64,000 nucleotides of DNA from Stenocarpella maydis (GCA_002270565.1 NQMI01000047.1:200044-264043); one strand, 5' to 3'; numbered from the stretch's first letter, positions 20,547-33,220 are shown. Translations and numbers: made by a program. The notes: generated from the letters alone by a model not told the origin.

Positions 20547-22208
20547 ACTATACTATACCAAATTTAATAATCTAAGGCTAAAAAACTTCGACTATAAGTC
20601 TGGACCACCATAACGCGCTAGGCCTTTTATATACCTGGATTTTATAAGCATTTAGTATAATAATATAAGCGGCATACTTAATAATATAACTAATAAAAGA
20701 TAAAAGGAGTTTAAAGTTAATAATTAAGGGGCTATAAATAGTAATTACTTATACTCTTTTAATACCGCGAAACCATGAGTTCAATCCCGCGCCTAAGAAT
20801 TTTATTTTTACTTTTATTTCTATAAATGAAAAGACTGCTAGTATAGCAATAGTAGTGTGTATAGTACACCACTGGGCTACCCCTACTGCAGTCACCACTG
20901 CAGTAGCAACAGATGGCTGCTGACTCAGTCAGATGACTAAGTAACCACCCTTAACTATATAGGACCCAGTTGGCTGTACGGGCTACGCCTGCTACACCAC
21001 TACTTCTAGAGTAGACAGATATATATATAACTACCACCACTTATATTGCAATATGTGACCCAGCTAACAAAAGCATTAGTATTATTATTATTATATATAT
21101 AGATCCCTTTATATTATAATATCTTCCTTAGAGGATTAAGAATCTTATAATATTTAGCTTTAAAGGCTTACTCTATTTATTTCTTGAAGTTATACTTAAA
21201 GTAAATACATATTTTAAGTTTTATAAGCTTTATATATAACTATTAATATATATATATATATATATGAAGATATATTATATTTATTTTAAATATATCTATA
21301 TTAGCAGCATTTATTCTTTATACGGTAGAATTAAGATATTATATCATAATAGCTTTCCTAATTAATATATTCTTAATTATATCCTAAATATTAATAAGGA
21401 TAAGCTAAATAATACCTACTATAATAGCTATTAAGGCTAAGAATATAGATATATTGTATTTAACCTAATAGCGTACTATTATATTATATAAATAATTTAA
21501 TAAGTATTTAAGTAAAGTAAGAATTTAATAAGTAATAATAAAGGGGAGTAACTATATATAAGTAGGTTATTAATAGGAGATAATAAAGAACTTAGGTAGC
21601 TTTAATTAAATATAGCTTATTATTAAAAAGGTTATAAATTAGTTATTAAGGGTTGCTAAAGTAATAATTTCTTTAGTATTATCTTTAAGAGTAGTAATAA
21701 ATTAATAATATTATATATGCTTACATTCCATACTTATTTCGTTATATTCTTTAGGGTATAATAAATATTTATAAAGAAATAAAATAGTATAGCATTATAT
21801 AAATAATTCCTTTTTTATCTTATAATAAGTGGTATGGATACTATTAAGGCTATTAAGATATCTTTAAGAATCGATATAATTAATATTATTAGTATAGCTG
21901 CTATTATATAATATATGCCTAGTTTTTTAATCTTACTAATTTATAGGTTCCCTTATAATTACTAATTAATATTAGCTAGGTTATATATTATAATATAAGT
22001 AATAAGAGTTATATATATTTTATTTACTTAAAAAGTAGTAGTATAGTAAGTGTAACCTATATACTTAGTTAAATGCTATATAATTAAAGGTGGCTGCTTA
22101 ATTGTCTAATTTAGTTAGTAGCTATCTGTTATTACTACGGTACTTACTGCAGTAGTAATAGCCTAATAATATGCTATATATATTGCTATTACCACTTTAT
22201 AAATGACT
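20547..22208. other. AT-rich repeat block, no gene
   Basis: Heavily A+T. The segment at about 20840-20970 (CTACTGCAGT..GCAGTAGCAACAGAT..) has an inverted, decayed counterpart at about 22075-22200, so 20.8-22.2 kb may be a degraded element with inverted ends. No coding text survives. Confidence 0.45.
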
Positions 22209-22779
22209 TGTTACGGAACCGCCAGCAGGGCGTTGGCACTTCCTGCAAGAGTTACCCTAGACTTTTGTAAGAGTTATCCAGATTTAGTAAGGAGTTAACC
22301 TAGCCTTCTTGCGAGTCAGGCGATTTTCGCTGAGTACGCCTAATGCGTGCGCGACGCAAGATGAGTTTGGTGGCTGTAAGTTAATTGTTTTGGTCTGCAT
22401 TTGCACCTTAATTCAGACCTTTGCATTACCCTTATTTCTTACCAAAAAAGTATATAACTTAGGGCATTAGATAGCTTGATTTCTGAAGTTTGTATGAACT
22501 TAATTTGGGCATTACATGGCTATTGTATGTGGCTTTGAACAAAGATGGTGTGTTGGAAGGCGAATTCTCCGGCATTTGCAATTTTGCACCAGAGCCAACG
22601 CAGCGTGCCCAGGGGTGAGACAGGTTCGGAGGGTATTAAGGAGGGCTTACAGAAGCCCAATTTAATTAATTACAAAGTTGTCCAGACCAATGTCAATTGT
22701 CCGAATTCGCCTCGGAGCACCATACTGCGATCCTGCGAAACACACGCTGAACTGAATGCTTTTCTATACACATTCATCA
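22209..22779 (+). repeat. LTR family 1, copy E (decayed)
   Basis: Recognisable from TGTTACGGAACCGC.. to ..ACATTCATCA with small indels. Tandem units are degenerate. Older than copies A-D. Confidence 0.75.
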
Positions 22780-22877
22780 GAAATATATAGATTAGGAAGG
22801 TATAAATAGGGATACTAATAAATAAAAAATAACTTATAGGGCACTTTTAAGGGTAAAAGAAGTAAGGAGGGAGATAA

Positions 22878-23339
22878 TATTATAAGCTAATATGCATTAG
22901 CGGCTAACTACTGCAGAAGATAGCCCTGCAGGACGGGAAACGGCTCCCGAAAAGGTTGTCCCGCCTGATCGAATCAGTGACGCTACCTTATCAGGGTTAG
23001 GGTCTGGCTCGCAACACTTAATTGCAAGCCATGCAAGCCCGCTCAAAGGATAAAGTATTAAGCCTTATGCAATGGCTCGATAGCTTGGTGTGCAAGCCTA
23101 TAAGCTACTAAAGAGTTAGAATATATATACGGATATAGTTATCACTATAGTAGATAGCTTTTTATAGAGTAGACTCTTTAGTTATCAATCTAAGTATTCA
23201 ATCCCAATATTGGATAGCCTTATAGCTAGTGATTATTGTTAGTTAATAATATTGCTCAACAACCACATAACAACGTATTCCAAACATAAACCCTTGATCT
23301 TTCAGGTTTAACATACTCGGAAACCCTCTGATCATTATG
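22878..23339 (+). repeat. LTR family 2, copy 4
   Basis: About 462 bases, TATTATAAGC.. to ..TGATCATTATG. Preceded by the family leader (AAGTAAGGAGGGAGATA in reverse). Confidence 0.7.
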
Positions 23340-23340
23340 A

Positions 23341-23790
23341 CTACTTAGCGATTTATCTCTACTTAGTATTAGCCTCCTCCTTTTCTATATAATCCAACTC
23401 ATCCAAATTCAATAGACCCTAATAGATAGCCTAAGATATCCTCTCACGCTATATATGCTTTTACTTATACAAATAAAGAAGCTTCTCCTTTAACTCTTCA
23501 ATCTTATCCTCCAGTTTTTAATGCTAGGCCGAGATATATAAAAGGTCCTTTAAGTTGTTTAGCTCTAGGATATTATACTTCAACCGCTACTGTTAAATAT
23601 ATTCAATATAATAACTGGAAGCCTTCTTTAAGACTTTATAACCCTTGATATCGTGCGCTGTACAAAAAGAATAAGGTTGTATAGTAATGGTACTCTATAG
23701 AATGGTAAATAATAAAGAATTGCATTGCTTAACCTTCTTAAAATAATAGGATGATTTAGAAACCCAAGAATGCTTAACTCTAGATAATAT
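23341..23790 (-). pseudogene. Gag-like coiled-coil ORF remnant, copy 2
   Basis: Reverse-strand relative of 12040-12710. It sits between two LTR family 2 copies of the same orientation (22878-23339 and 23882-24346), giving an LTR-ORF1 fragment-LTR unit with no pol. Confidence 0.5.
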
Positions 23791-23881
23791 AACGGATTAG
23801 GAAGGCATAAATGAAAATACTAATAAATAGAAATAACTTATAGAGCACTTTTAAGGATAAAAGAAGTAAGAAGGGAGATAG

Positions 23882-24346
23882 TATTATAAGCTAACACGCA
23901 TTAGCGGCTAACTACTATAGAAAACACCCCTAACCTCAGCGGGGTAATCCCCAAGCCAGCTAAAACACCTAATAGGTCAGTAACGACCAACCCCTACCAA
24001 GGGTTAGGGTCTGGCTTGCAACACTCGATTGCGAGCCATACAAGCCCGCTCAAAGGATAAAGTATTGAGCCTCATGCAATGGCTTGATGGCTCAGTATGC
24101 AAGCCTGCGAGCCACTAAAGAGTCAGAATATATATACACGATATAATCATCACTATAGTAGATAGCTTTTATAGAATAGACTCTTCAGTCATTAATCTAA
24201 GTATTCAATCCCAGTATTAGATAGCCTTACAGCTAGTAATCATTATCAGTCAACAATATTGCTTAACAACCGCCTAACAACTTATTCCAAACATAAACCC
24301 TTGATCTTTCAGGTTTAACGTACTCGGAAACCCTCTGATCATTACA
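23882..24346 (+). repeat. LTR family 2, copy 5
   Basis: About 465 bases, TATTATAAGCTAACACGC.. to ..TCATTACA. Contains GGGTTAGGGTC. Confidence 0.7.
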
Positions 24347-24359
24347 ACTATATCCACTT

Positions 24360-24720
24360 CTGCTTTTACAAATAGAGTACCTTCACATTTAGCAGCTGCA
24401 CCTCTTCCTCAACAGCCTTTAGCTCCTCCTCCAGATAATAATGTTTTAGAGTAATCTTGTTTAGTTGATCAGGAGAAAGACCCTATACATCACAATTTAC
24501 TAAGTTAAGACAAATATAAGTCAGGCAGCAGGCTAACTTAGAATTAGCAACTAGGCAGTCTTTACCTATATTATGCTCCTTATAATAGGAATAAGGCATT
24601 AGAATGGTAGTACTAAGAGATATAATAGCGGACAAAAGGGCAGCCTTCTACTCAGCTTTAGATAAAGATTTTATAGCATAAAGCTTAGCAACTCTACCCG
24701 ATATAATAAATTAGGAAGGT
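24360..24720 (-). pseudogene. Gag-like ORF remnant with Cys motif and coiled-coil
   Basis: On the minus strand one frame is nearly open: YYKEHNIGKDCLVANSKLACC, then CDVQGLSPDQLNKITLKHYY and LEEELKAVEEEVQLL. Spaced cysteines followed by an acidic coiled-coil are seen directly. I recognise the layout as common in fungal repeat-borne proteins but cannot name a family. It lies in front of LTR family 2 sequence and is probably part of that element. Confidence 0.5.
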
Positions 24721-24794
24721 ATAAATAAAAGCAGGAGCAAAAGGAATAACTTACAAAGCACTTTTAGGGATAAAAGAAGTAAGAAGGGAGATAG

Positions 24795-25262
24795 TATTAT
24801 AAGCTAATATAATGATACCCCAAGGCAACCCATTTTAAGGACCCAGATACCCAGGACAAGTGCTATAATACAACCCCATAGGACCCTAACTGCTACGTTA
24901 GCACTACTTGCTAAGACCTAAGGGTTAGGGTTACAGATTCACCCTATGAGTTTAAATCAATAGGCTTAATATTAATCTAGTTAAGTAATACTATAGATAG
25001 ATTAATAGGATTATTATTAACCCTATTGAGTCACTAAAGAGTCAGAACATATAAGGACATAATCATTACCACAGTAGATAGCTTTTATAAAACAGATTCT
25101 TCAGTTATCAATCTAAGTATTCAATCCCAATATTGGATAGCTTTACAGCTAGTGATTATTGTCAGTCAACAATATTGCTCAACAATCGCCTAACAACATA
25201 TTCCAAACATAAACCCTTGATATTTTAGGTTTAACATACTCGGGAACCCTCTAATCATTACA
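24795..25262 (+). repeat. LTR family 2 variant, copy 6
   Basis: About 468 bases. The left half matches the fragment at 11316-11492, the right half matches ordinary family 2 copies. A chimeric or subfamily LTR. Confidence 0.6.
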
Positions 25263-26520
25263 TTATTTTATAAGTATTAGGTACTTTTATATTAGAAATA
25301 CTTTAGGACCTTTTTATTATTATTAATAGGGTTAGAATATTCCTTAAAATTTAAGTTTTAATTAGGTTTTTAATTATATTAGGATTATTAGTTCTAGTTA
25401 GTAGCCTGCTAATGGTATCTTGTATTAGATCCTTATTACTAACTTTTATTTTCCTAACCCTTACTATTTATAAATAGTTTAGTATCTGCTATTCTAGGTT
25501 TCTTATTTAAGGGTTCTAAGGCTCCCCTATTCTTTAGCTTTCTTTCCTCTTACCTTTACTCTCTAATTGGTTCTAGGGTGTTAATCTAGATAGCCTAGGC
25601 TAATTTAACCATATCTGATTAGGTATATAGCATCTATATAGTATAGTATGCTTAAATCTAACTCTATAGCCATTTAGTTAATTATAAGAGAAAGAAGTTA
25701 GCCTTCTCTACCTTTATTTATAGTGCTTATTCTTATTTAAGGGTTTTAAGATATTAGTAAAAGGTCTATAGGTTTTAAAAACTATATTAATAGGTCTTAT
25801 TAAGAGTAGTTTAAATAGCTTTAGTAATATTATAAAGGTCTTATTTAAAATTATTTAAGAACTCCTTAAACTTAAACTAAAAATAAGAGTTAAAAATTGT
25901 TTCTTCTTCTTATAATGAAGACTTTATATATATATTTTATGAATTTTAGTATTCATTATTAGTATAGTTTAAAGTATAAACTACTTTTATTTAGTTATTA
26001 TAAAGCATATAGGGCTATAAAATCTAAGTCTTTTTAAGGCTTATTATTCAGCTATTATATTAAAGTAGTAAATATTCTATTAGTAGGGTTATTATATTAG
26101 AAATCTTAATATCTTTTAGTAATTATAGCCCAAGGATTTATATTCTTTTTAAAGCTATGATTTATTCTTAAAGATAAAGGTTTTCTGCTAGGATTTATTT
26201 AGTATTCTCTTATAAAGGGGTCTTGGTTATAGTCTATATAGTATGCGAACTGCCTTCTTTATTATTATTAGTTCACTAGGAGCTCTGGGTTTATATTCCT
26301 CTGGGTGGTATTATAAGTAACTCTAGGGTAAAGAATTAGAATTATAAGGTGTAGTTATGAGTTGGGCATGATGGGTATAAGAGTGAGGAGAGAAGATATA
26401 GTATTCCATAGGGTAGCCGTTTACTAGGCATTCCCTTAGTGTATAAGAACTGATTCTTGCTTATTCCCTTGTTGCTATGAAGAGGGCATAGTTAGGGTTA
26501 TATAGTTCTGTGGGGGTTAC
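25263..26520. other. AT-rich transposon remnant, no gene
   Basis: A+T-rich with many TAG/TAA triplets in every frame. The sharp change to gene-like composition at about 26515 lies only about 110 bases from the MFS stop codon. Confidence 0.5.
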
Positions 26521-26628
26521 CTCGGACCGCGTGCGGCCCGCACGTAACACCTTCTAAAACTCGTAAAGTGCAACGCAGCTGCTCCATCTGCTGCTTTCTT
26601 TTGTTTTAAGACTTGATCCTCGTTAGCA

Positions 26629-28748
26629 CTATTTCTCTGGATCATGCGGAGCTCCTGTGCCCGTTGATACCTCTGCTTGGTTACGTGTCTCCTCTCGCTC
26701 CTTGTCAATCTTCTTGATGTTCTTGTGCTCTATAGCAAAAGTCATCAACAGTGCCATACTGGCGGCTACAACGGGGAAGATATAGGTGTCGTGCAGGGCG
26801 TTCATATACACCTGGCGTAGTAGATTGTACAACTCTTCAGAGCCTGCCAGTCCCTGAAGATTGTATGCGCCGGCCTTGGTAATAGCACTGTCCGAAATGG
26901 TTGGTGTCAGGGTATGTGCAGAGATTTTCAGTTGATTCAGGAAAATTGTCTGGCCGATTGACAAGCTGAGTGCGCTGCGTGCATGCTTTGTTAAACATTC
27001 TCCCTGCCTAAGAGTAGATGAAGTGATTGTACTTACGCCCCAAACTGGAACAAGAATTGAAGTGCAGCTATGGTCTTATTAATTCTCGTTCATCTCATAC
27101 ACTCACGCTTCTTTTGACATACCGTTGCCTAGCGGGACTTGATCTTCACTAGGTGACATTAGTGACTTGTCATCTGCCAAACTCTGCACAGGCCAGCAGA
27201 ACCACTCACATTAAGACAGCCTGGGCGATTGTATATGGAAGATTTATTGCAAAGCCGGTGCCGATTCCACAGACCACGAGAAACACGGCCCACAATTCTG
27301 TCGAAGTGTGCAGGTCAAGCATCAGCAATAGCGCAGACCCCACCATGCCGATGGCAGTTCCGATGATCATAATCGGGAGCTGTAGGCTTTGAGTCAGCCC
27401 AAAATAATCTTATCATGATGCAGTACGTAATACTGGGGCTTACATATACACCAAGCATTGTGACTAGCGCCCCTGAGAAGACCACTCCGAAGATCTGTGG
27501 GATTGCGAGAGCCAGAAACTGTGTTCCACTTTCTGTAGCCGTTGCTTGCTTCACAGCCTGAAAGTATATAGGGATATAATATCCATACTGGGAGTGCATT
27601 AGCTGCCATCCAGGTTGCTTCATGATATGAAAAAACTTACTACATATGTAGGCATTGCAAAAAAGAAGCTGAATAGACCGCCGGAAAGCAATGATCGCTG
27701 CTTGAAAAGCCACAACGGTAGAGTAGCATCGGCACCTTGCTTCCATTGAGTCAAGACAAACAACCCAAGAATAAGTGGGAATGCAACGAGTAGACCTATT
27801 ACTTTGGACGAGTTCCAAGGCTCAGAATGTCCACCCCATTGCAGCGCTAGAAGTATGCAGACCACAGCCGACATGATGAAGAGGCAACCTAGTGGGTCCA
27901 ACTTCAACAGCTTCTGGGGAAGTGTCTTCGATGCGAATTGATTATCCTGTCTCGCCTTTGGAGGATCAAAAATAAAGAATATCAACAGAAGGACAACTCC
28001 TCCAATTGGGACGTTGCTGCTATTCATCAGTGTGTTTGCAGATCATTGCTCTCAAGTTGCACTTACATCCAAAAACACCATCGCCACGAGACATATTGCG
28101 TAAATGCACCACCAATGACAGGACCAATGCACACACTGACAGCAAAAGTGCTGGTCACGATACTGATGCAAAGCGGGCGGTTCTTCAGTCTAACAGTCTT
28201 TGTAATGATCGCAAGGGCACCCTGAAACAGGCCAGCAGCGCCGGCACCAGCGATAGCCCGACCGATGATGAAGACAGCAGATGATGGAGCGGCAGCGCAT
28301 ATTATTGAACCAACTAGATTTTGTTAGTCTTGTGCAAAGCGTGGTTTCTACAAGTGTATATATAGTCTTTTCAGAACTTACCTTCAAACACCAAAACACA
28401 AGCCATAAACACCAACTTCACATTAAAGTAAGAATACACCTTTCCAAGTGTCGGCTGGAAGGCGGTGATGGTAAGAAGATACCCGCTACCGTACCATGCA
28501 ATATCATTAAGTGAGTTAAAGTCAGTCGTGATGCTTGGTACCGCGGTCCCAATGATGGTCGCGTCGAGGGCCATGACGAAGGTTCCGCAGAAGAGGCTCG
28601 CAATCAGCAGGCTAAGCTGCAAATTACTAGTGACCTCATTGCCTTTAGGATCATTGTTGTCACTGTCTGTCACAGGGACATCGGACTTCTTTGCCTCTTT
28701 CATTGTTGACGTGTCGTCTATAGTCTTGTCGTGATCGATATCGGCCAT
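26629..28748 (-). CDS. MFS multidrug/toxin efflux transporter, DHA14-like
   Basis: Eight exons: 28748-28382, 28313-28067, 28016-27641, 27587-27444, 27379-27210, 27148-27123, 27067-27037 and 26974-26629. All introns are GT..AG and 50-73 bases long. They join in frame to 568 residues. Family features in order: hydrophilic N-terminus, ALDATIIGTAVPSITTDF in TM1, WYGSGYLLT, GRAIAGAGAAGLFQGA, antiporter motif C (IGPVIGGAFTQYVSWRWCFW) with INVPIGG, MPTYVYGYYIPIYFQ, ALVTMLGVY, GTAIGMVGSALL, VVCGIGTGFAINLPY, EDQVPLGN, FGAALSLSIGQTIFLNQL and a charged C-tail. Such 14-TM drug:H+ antiporters often export secondary metabolites at the plasma membrane. It is the nearest transporter to the P450 group, 5.2 kb away with a MULE transposon between. 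Exons of 26 and 31 bases are unusually small. Confidence 0.9.
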
Positions 28749-30202
28749 GTAGACTGCTTGTGCGAAGAGAGTCTGCCTCGGGAAGTTTCGTGAAGGCAGC
28801 TTTCTATGAAGATTATTGAAAAACAAGTACACGCCAGTTTTCACAAAAAAGAGGGTGGAATTGGATGATCTCTCCAGTCAACTAAGTTAGACGTTGAGGC
28901 GAGCAGACACACAACAGCGGCTCAGGAAGAAGTAGGAGGTGCTGGGCCGTCAAAATGAGCGCCGTAGCAAGCTGTGTGAGAGGTTTGAGTACCTGTATAA
29001 CATCAAGTTGTCATATTCGTATTCGTGTTCGCATTTGCCAAAAGTGTATTTGCAAGAGGACCGAGCAGCCAATCGCTGGTTGTACCAGATGGAGCTGAGA
29101 TGCATTTATACATCCTATCTCTGTCTGGAATGGAAGACATAATTACCTTCTCGAGATTGAATGCAGCCTAGCCACAAAATCGCAATTATCCTGTTCATCA
29201 GATGACAATAACATGAGGTGTTACCCCAAGCACATATCCAGCCAACGGCGTGGATGAGAGATAAAGCCCTGTACATTCTGTGGTAGTTGTAGAGCTGCAG
29301 CAGTAGACTAAAATGGGAGGGATCGGTGGCATCTGCGCATCTGTTTGTCGGCCTTTTCTTTCTCATATCTTTAATGTCACATTCGGCGCAATTTTGCCGG
29401 TCCCCAAGACCGACATTATGACCGAGCGGTTACTTACTCTGACTCTGACCGGCTGATTCGACTCTTGATTCATGCTTGGCCCCCAATGCAACACTTCCGG
29501 TAAAATTCTTTCCAATAGCCAGGCTGTGAGGCAGGAGACTTGAGGCTCTGCCTCACAGGTGCATGTCGGTGCCCTGATCCTCACCTGCAGGCTTCCACAC
29601 ACCAACCAGAGAAAATGTATATTGAACCCTGGACACCTTGTCTTCTTTATGCGGTCTGCTGATAGTGGGCCCATCATGGAAGCAATTTGAGGCTTGGTGG
29701 TGGCACAGCTTGGGCTAGGTCGTTCCGAAGGCTGGCAATCACTTGCAATAAACCCCCGGGGGCGTTTCTATAATAGGCCGATCCTCACACTACTGGACAC
29801 TGGCAATGATGGGCTTGGCGCATTACATCGGCCGCCTTTGAAATGCAACGGTAGCATCATAGGCTGCAGCGACCCGCCAGCAAGTTGAGGCGCAGTTCGA
29901 TCAGGCTGACAACTCGACAGGAGCATAGTATCCACGCTGAACCAACTTCAGGGCACTCGCAATTTGTAATATCTCCCAGGCAGCCCTTGCTCGCTATCAT
30001 GAAGCCGTTTGAATTGAAGCCGTTACGACTGGCAGGAAAACGAGGCACATTAGAGCAAGTTGTTACAAGGCTGTTCTGTTGTCATGATTCTGCAGAATGT
30101 AATTGATTTCCAGGTGGTGTCAGATCTTTCTGGTCACTTTCGTGTGACAGGAGCAAATCAGGCTGCCTTGGCGGTGCGTATGGTAGGGGGACATGTGATG
30201 AT
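28749..30202. other. Intergenic, MFS promoter side, no gene recognised
   Basis: Balanced composition. Open frames up to 104 codons (29363-29677) have no recognisable domain. Left part is the likely MFS promoter. Confidence 0.45.
30195..30202 (+). repeat. Target-site duplication, left
   Basis: GTGATGAT, identical to 33221-33228. Confidence 0.85.
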
Positions 30203-33200
30203 GAACGCGGAGATTCACACCCATAAAAACGGAGGGTATACGGATACAGCCCCCAGCGCTAGGCTGCAGCCAATCAGATCGCTTCATTAGCCCCACTTTC
30301 AACTATACCTCACCACCCCTTCAGTGCTTTTTGCAGCTGTAGCACCCAACACACTACAACACCCCCATTACCACCAACTTGCAAATAACAACCCTTAATC
30401 AATACTTTACTGTAGCAATCAAATTCTCATTAGAATCAATCATTTTTACATTAAAAAGAAGATTTAATCAATTAGATATTGAATTTTCAGCATTACAATA
30501 ATAGCATAGCTACCTAATTATTCAGGTCTTAAGGCATAGTAGCAAGCTAACTATTACAACTGGAACACCAACATTACTACTACAAATTATTATCAACTAG
30601 CACTTTCCAATACTCCTACCTTCCTCAAACTTTTCCAGAGTAAATACAATACCTATAAGGACCTTAAGGCTGATTTAAATAAAGCTATAAAATCTACTAG
30701 ATTCCTAATGGCAATTAAAAGGTTTAAGCCTATACAAGTGGATTTAGAGTGTAGCAAAGGTATGCTGCAATCTTCAACTATAAAAGTCTCTAATACTTTA
30801 ACAATTAAAGCAAACTACAGATAGCAAGCCATTACCCATATAATAAGGGCATTATCAGGCAAGTAGGTACTAGTAATCCAGGAGGGCGTGTATACTTACT
30901 ACGGCCCTTAGGAGATACCTAAAGCCCAATAAGGCTGGGTAAAGCTATTATAAGATTATCACAACTTCCTCACCCGCACGGCTGTAGACCCAGCCCTTGT
31001 AAAGCCTTAGAGACTTACAGCAGCTCTGTACCAAAAATACCCAGGTATACTGCTGGGGCTAAATACCATAAAGAACTGGCTGGCAGCCTATTGTAAGAAG
31101 TAGCAGGGCATCTATATACCTACCTAAATAGCATTAGACTAGCTTAAGAAGGAGGGCTGCTAGTACTATTAGGCTACTGATAAGGAGGGAAGCATTATGG
31201 GTATCTTCTGGTATAAGAAGCAGTAGCTAGCATAAGTTTAAGAGCTATGTTTTACGTGCAATCTCTTACTTAACTATACTTATTTAACTAATAGCAAGAA
31301 GATGCCCTTCTTTTAAGGCATAGTAGTAACCCACATAAAGAGGATATTGCTATTATTCCAAGGGGTTATTAATAATAAGAGAGAATCTAGCTTCTAGCAG
31401 CTTCTTGAGCAGCTTTATAGTCTTCTCTATAAGTACTAAATCAAGCCTCTGAGGCTCTTCATTATTAATTATAATAATACTCTAATTAATACCCTTAAGT
31501 ATGAATTCCTTAGGGCATACTATTAGCTATATATCTTCTATATTAATATGAATATTATCCTTAATATTAAGAAGAAGTAGTGTAAGCTGGGAGCTATAGG
31601 GCCGGTGATGGGAGGCCTAGAGGTACTAGCGCCGGGAGCTCTGGAGGAAAACACTATGGAGGTTACTAAGGCCAAAGATCTTAATAAGGAGGATGAGGAT
31701 CTTGCTTCCCTTATAGTGCTAGCAAGAGGGAAGGCCACAGTACCCTCACGGGTGCCTAATAAGGTGCTATACACTCAAACAGCCCTCTTCAACCTCCTTA
31801 AGTTTATAGAGTACTCTATAGATTGCAAGATCTATAATATAGCTTAGTAATAGCTTTAAGAGGTCTTCTCAAACTAAATAGTAATTATCTAGTACCTTAA
31901 GATATAATATATTAATAAGGCTAAGGAGATTATTACTAAATAGGCAGCCCATTAGATCTGTAAAACCCTTAACTTCAGCTTGTATATAACCTCCTCTACT
32001 AAGCGAATATACTAAAAGCTAAAGGTATACTTAGGCTATAGGATAGGAAATCTTCTTTATCTAATGATAGCTAATTATAAGGCTATTAATGATACTGCTT
32101 GTAGCCTCCATTAGGAGGAGGTAAAGCAGAAGACATCATTACTTTAGAAGTTTAACAGCAAGAAGTAGCTTAATTAGCTACTACTATAGGTCTTGAGGGC
32201 AGCGCTGGAAATACTCACGATTAAATACCAGAAGGCATTAAGGATGCTTTAAAAAGAAGCCCCATGGAGTTACTGTAGACCTTCTAACTGTAGCTATATA
32301 GTCTACATATAGTACGGCATGATTTATGCAAACTACATTGCTAATAAAGAGGAGGCTTTGCTTCCTCCTGAGAAGAGTAATATGTATGAAGACTACTACC
32401 TTAATTATAACCTCTCCCTTAAGAACCCTCTCCTTAGCATATACTTGCTAAAGAAGGTTACCACCATAAAGGGCAGACCTCATGAGAATACACTATTTAC
32501 AGCTAATAAAGAGGGTCTCTTTAAGAGCCATAGGAAGGCTATAATAGGTAAAAAGATAACCTCCACCATAATAAGCCTTAGCAGCAGGGCTAGCAATAAG
32601 ATAAAAGCAATAACGGCTTTAATATAGTATATGAATTCGGCTTTCAAGTATAATAACGTAACCCTCTAGTCCCTAGATGAAGAGGATGCCTGTAGCAGTA
32701 ATACCCAGCATGCTAGTATCGCTCAGAGCCAGCAGCTAGCGAGAAGGGTTACAAAGAAGGTAAAGCAGCAGCCTCAGAAGCAAAGGCCGCTGTCAGATAT
32801 CACGAGATTGATTACGCAGACCTCAGCAGCAGGCACACCCTCAAGCACAAGGTCAGGGGCTAAGCAGCAGCATACAGCAGCTATCGGAAGCATCAACCAG
32901 TTGCTACGGGTAGATCTGACTATTGGGGACCTCATCGGCAACAACGACGACAACAACAAGGTGGAGGAGATTCAAGACGAGATTGTAGTCCATATAGACT
33001 AGATACGTAGCAAAACACCATCAATTTGAGCGATTCCTACTGCAGCAAGTATAGCGATAGTGGCATTACCGAAGCGACGATGAGGACTACCGGCAGTAAC
33101 GGCGGCTAAGGTCAAAATAATGGTTTGCATACTAATTTGGGTGGTGCGCGTTGTACGTGCACTGGGGGCCTACATGTACCCGTGTACCCTCCGTTTTTAT

Positions 33201-33220
33201 GGGTGCAAATCTCCGCGTTC
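30203..33220 (+). mobile_element. Mutator-like (MULE) DNA transposon, full length with 8-bp target duplication
   Basis: 3,018 bp bounded by imperfect terminal inverted repeats of about 50-60 bases, starting GAACGCGGAGATT and containing CCCATAAAAACGGAGGGTA on both ends. It is flanked by the direct repeat GTGATGAT at 30195-30202 and 33221-33228. Inside, the plus strand has a long transposase-like frame interrupted by stops. Ends and flanking duplication are seen directly; the MULE assignment rests on transposase text. An 8-bp duplication is at the short end for MULEs and also fits hAT elements. Confidence 0.8.
30640..33002 (+). pseudogene. MULE transposase remnant
   Basis: Read in one frame across stops, the middle resembles fungal MULE transposases: DWLAAYCKK, a glycine-rich start of the catalytic core (FFLFQGVINNKRESSF), QLLEQLYSLLYKY-IKPLRLFIINYNNTLINTLK (region of the first catalytic Asp, here replaced), and YINMNIILNIKKK-CKLG. 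Later blocks are open for 80-100 codons (31605-31847, 32319-32627). The C-terminal part (32808-33002) is polar and acidic. Stops are mainly TAG where CAG or TGG would fit, the pattern expected from C-to-T change at CpA, so this copy looks RIP-affected and cannot make an intact enzyme. The DNA-binding N-terminus is not readable. Confidence 0.65.

Noticed and set aside
30203..33220. hAT element, suggested by the 8-bp target duplication
   Set aside because: The transposase text around QLYSLLYKY and IKPLRLFIINYNN resembles MULE transposases and no hAT dimerisation region was seen. Not fully excluded.
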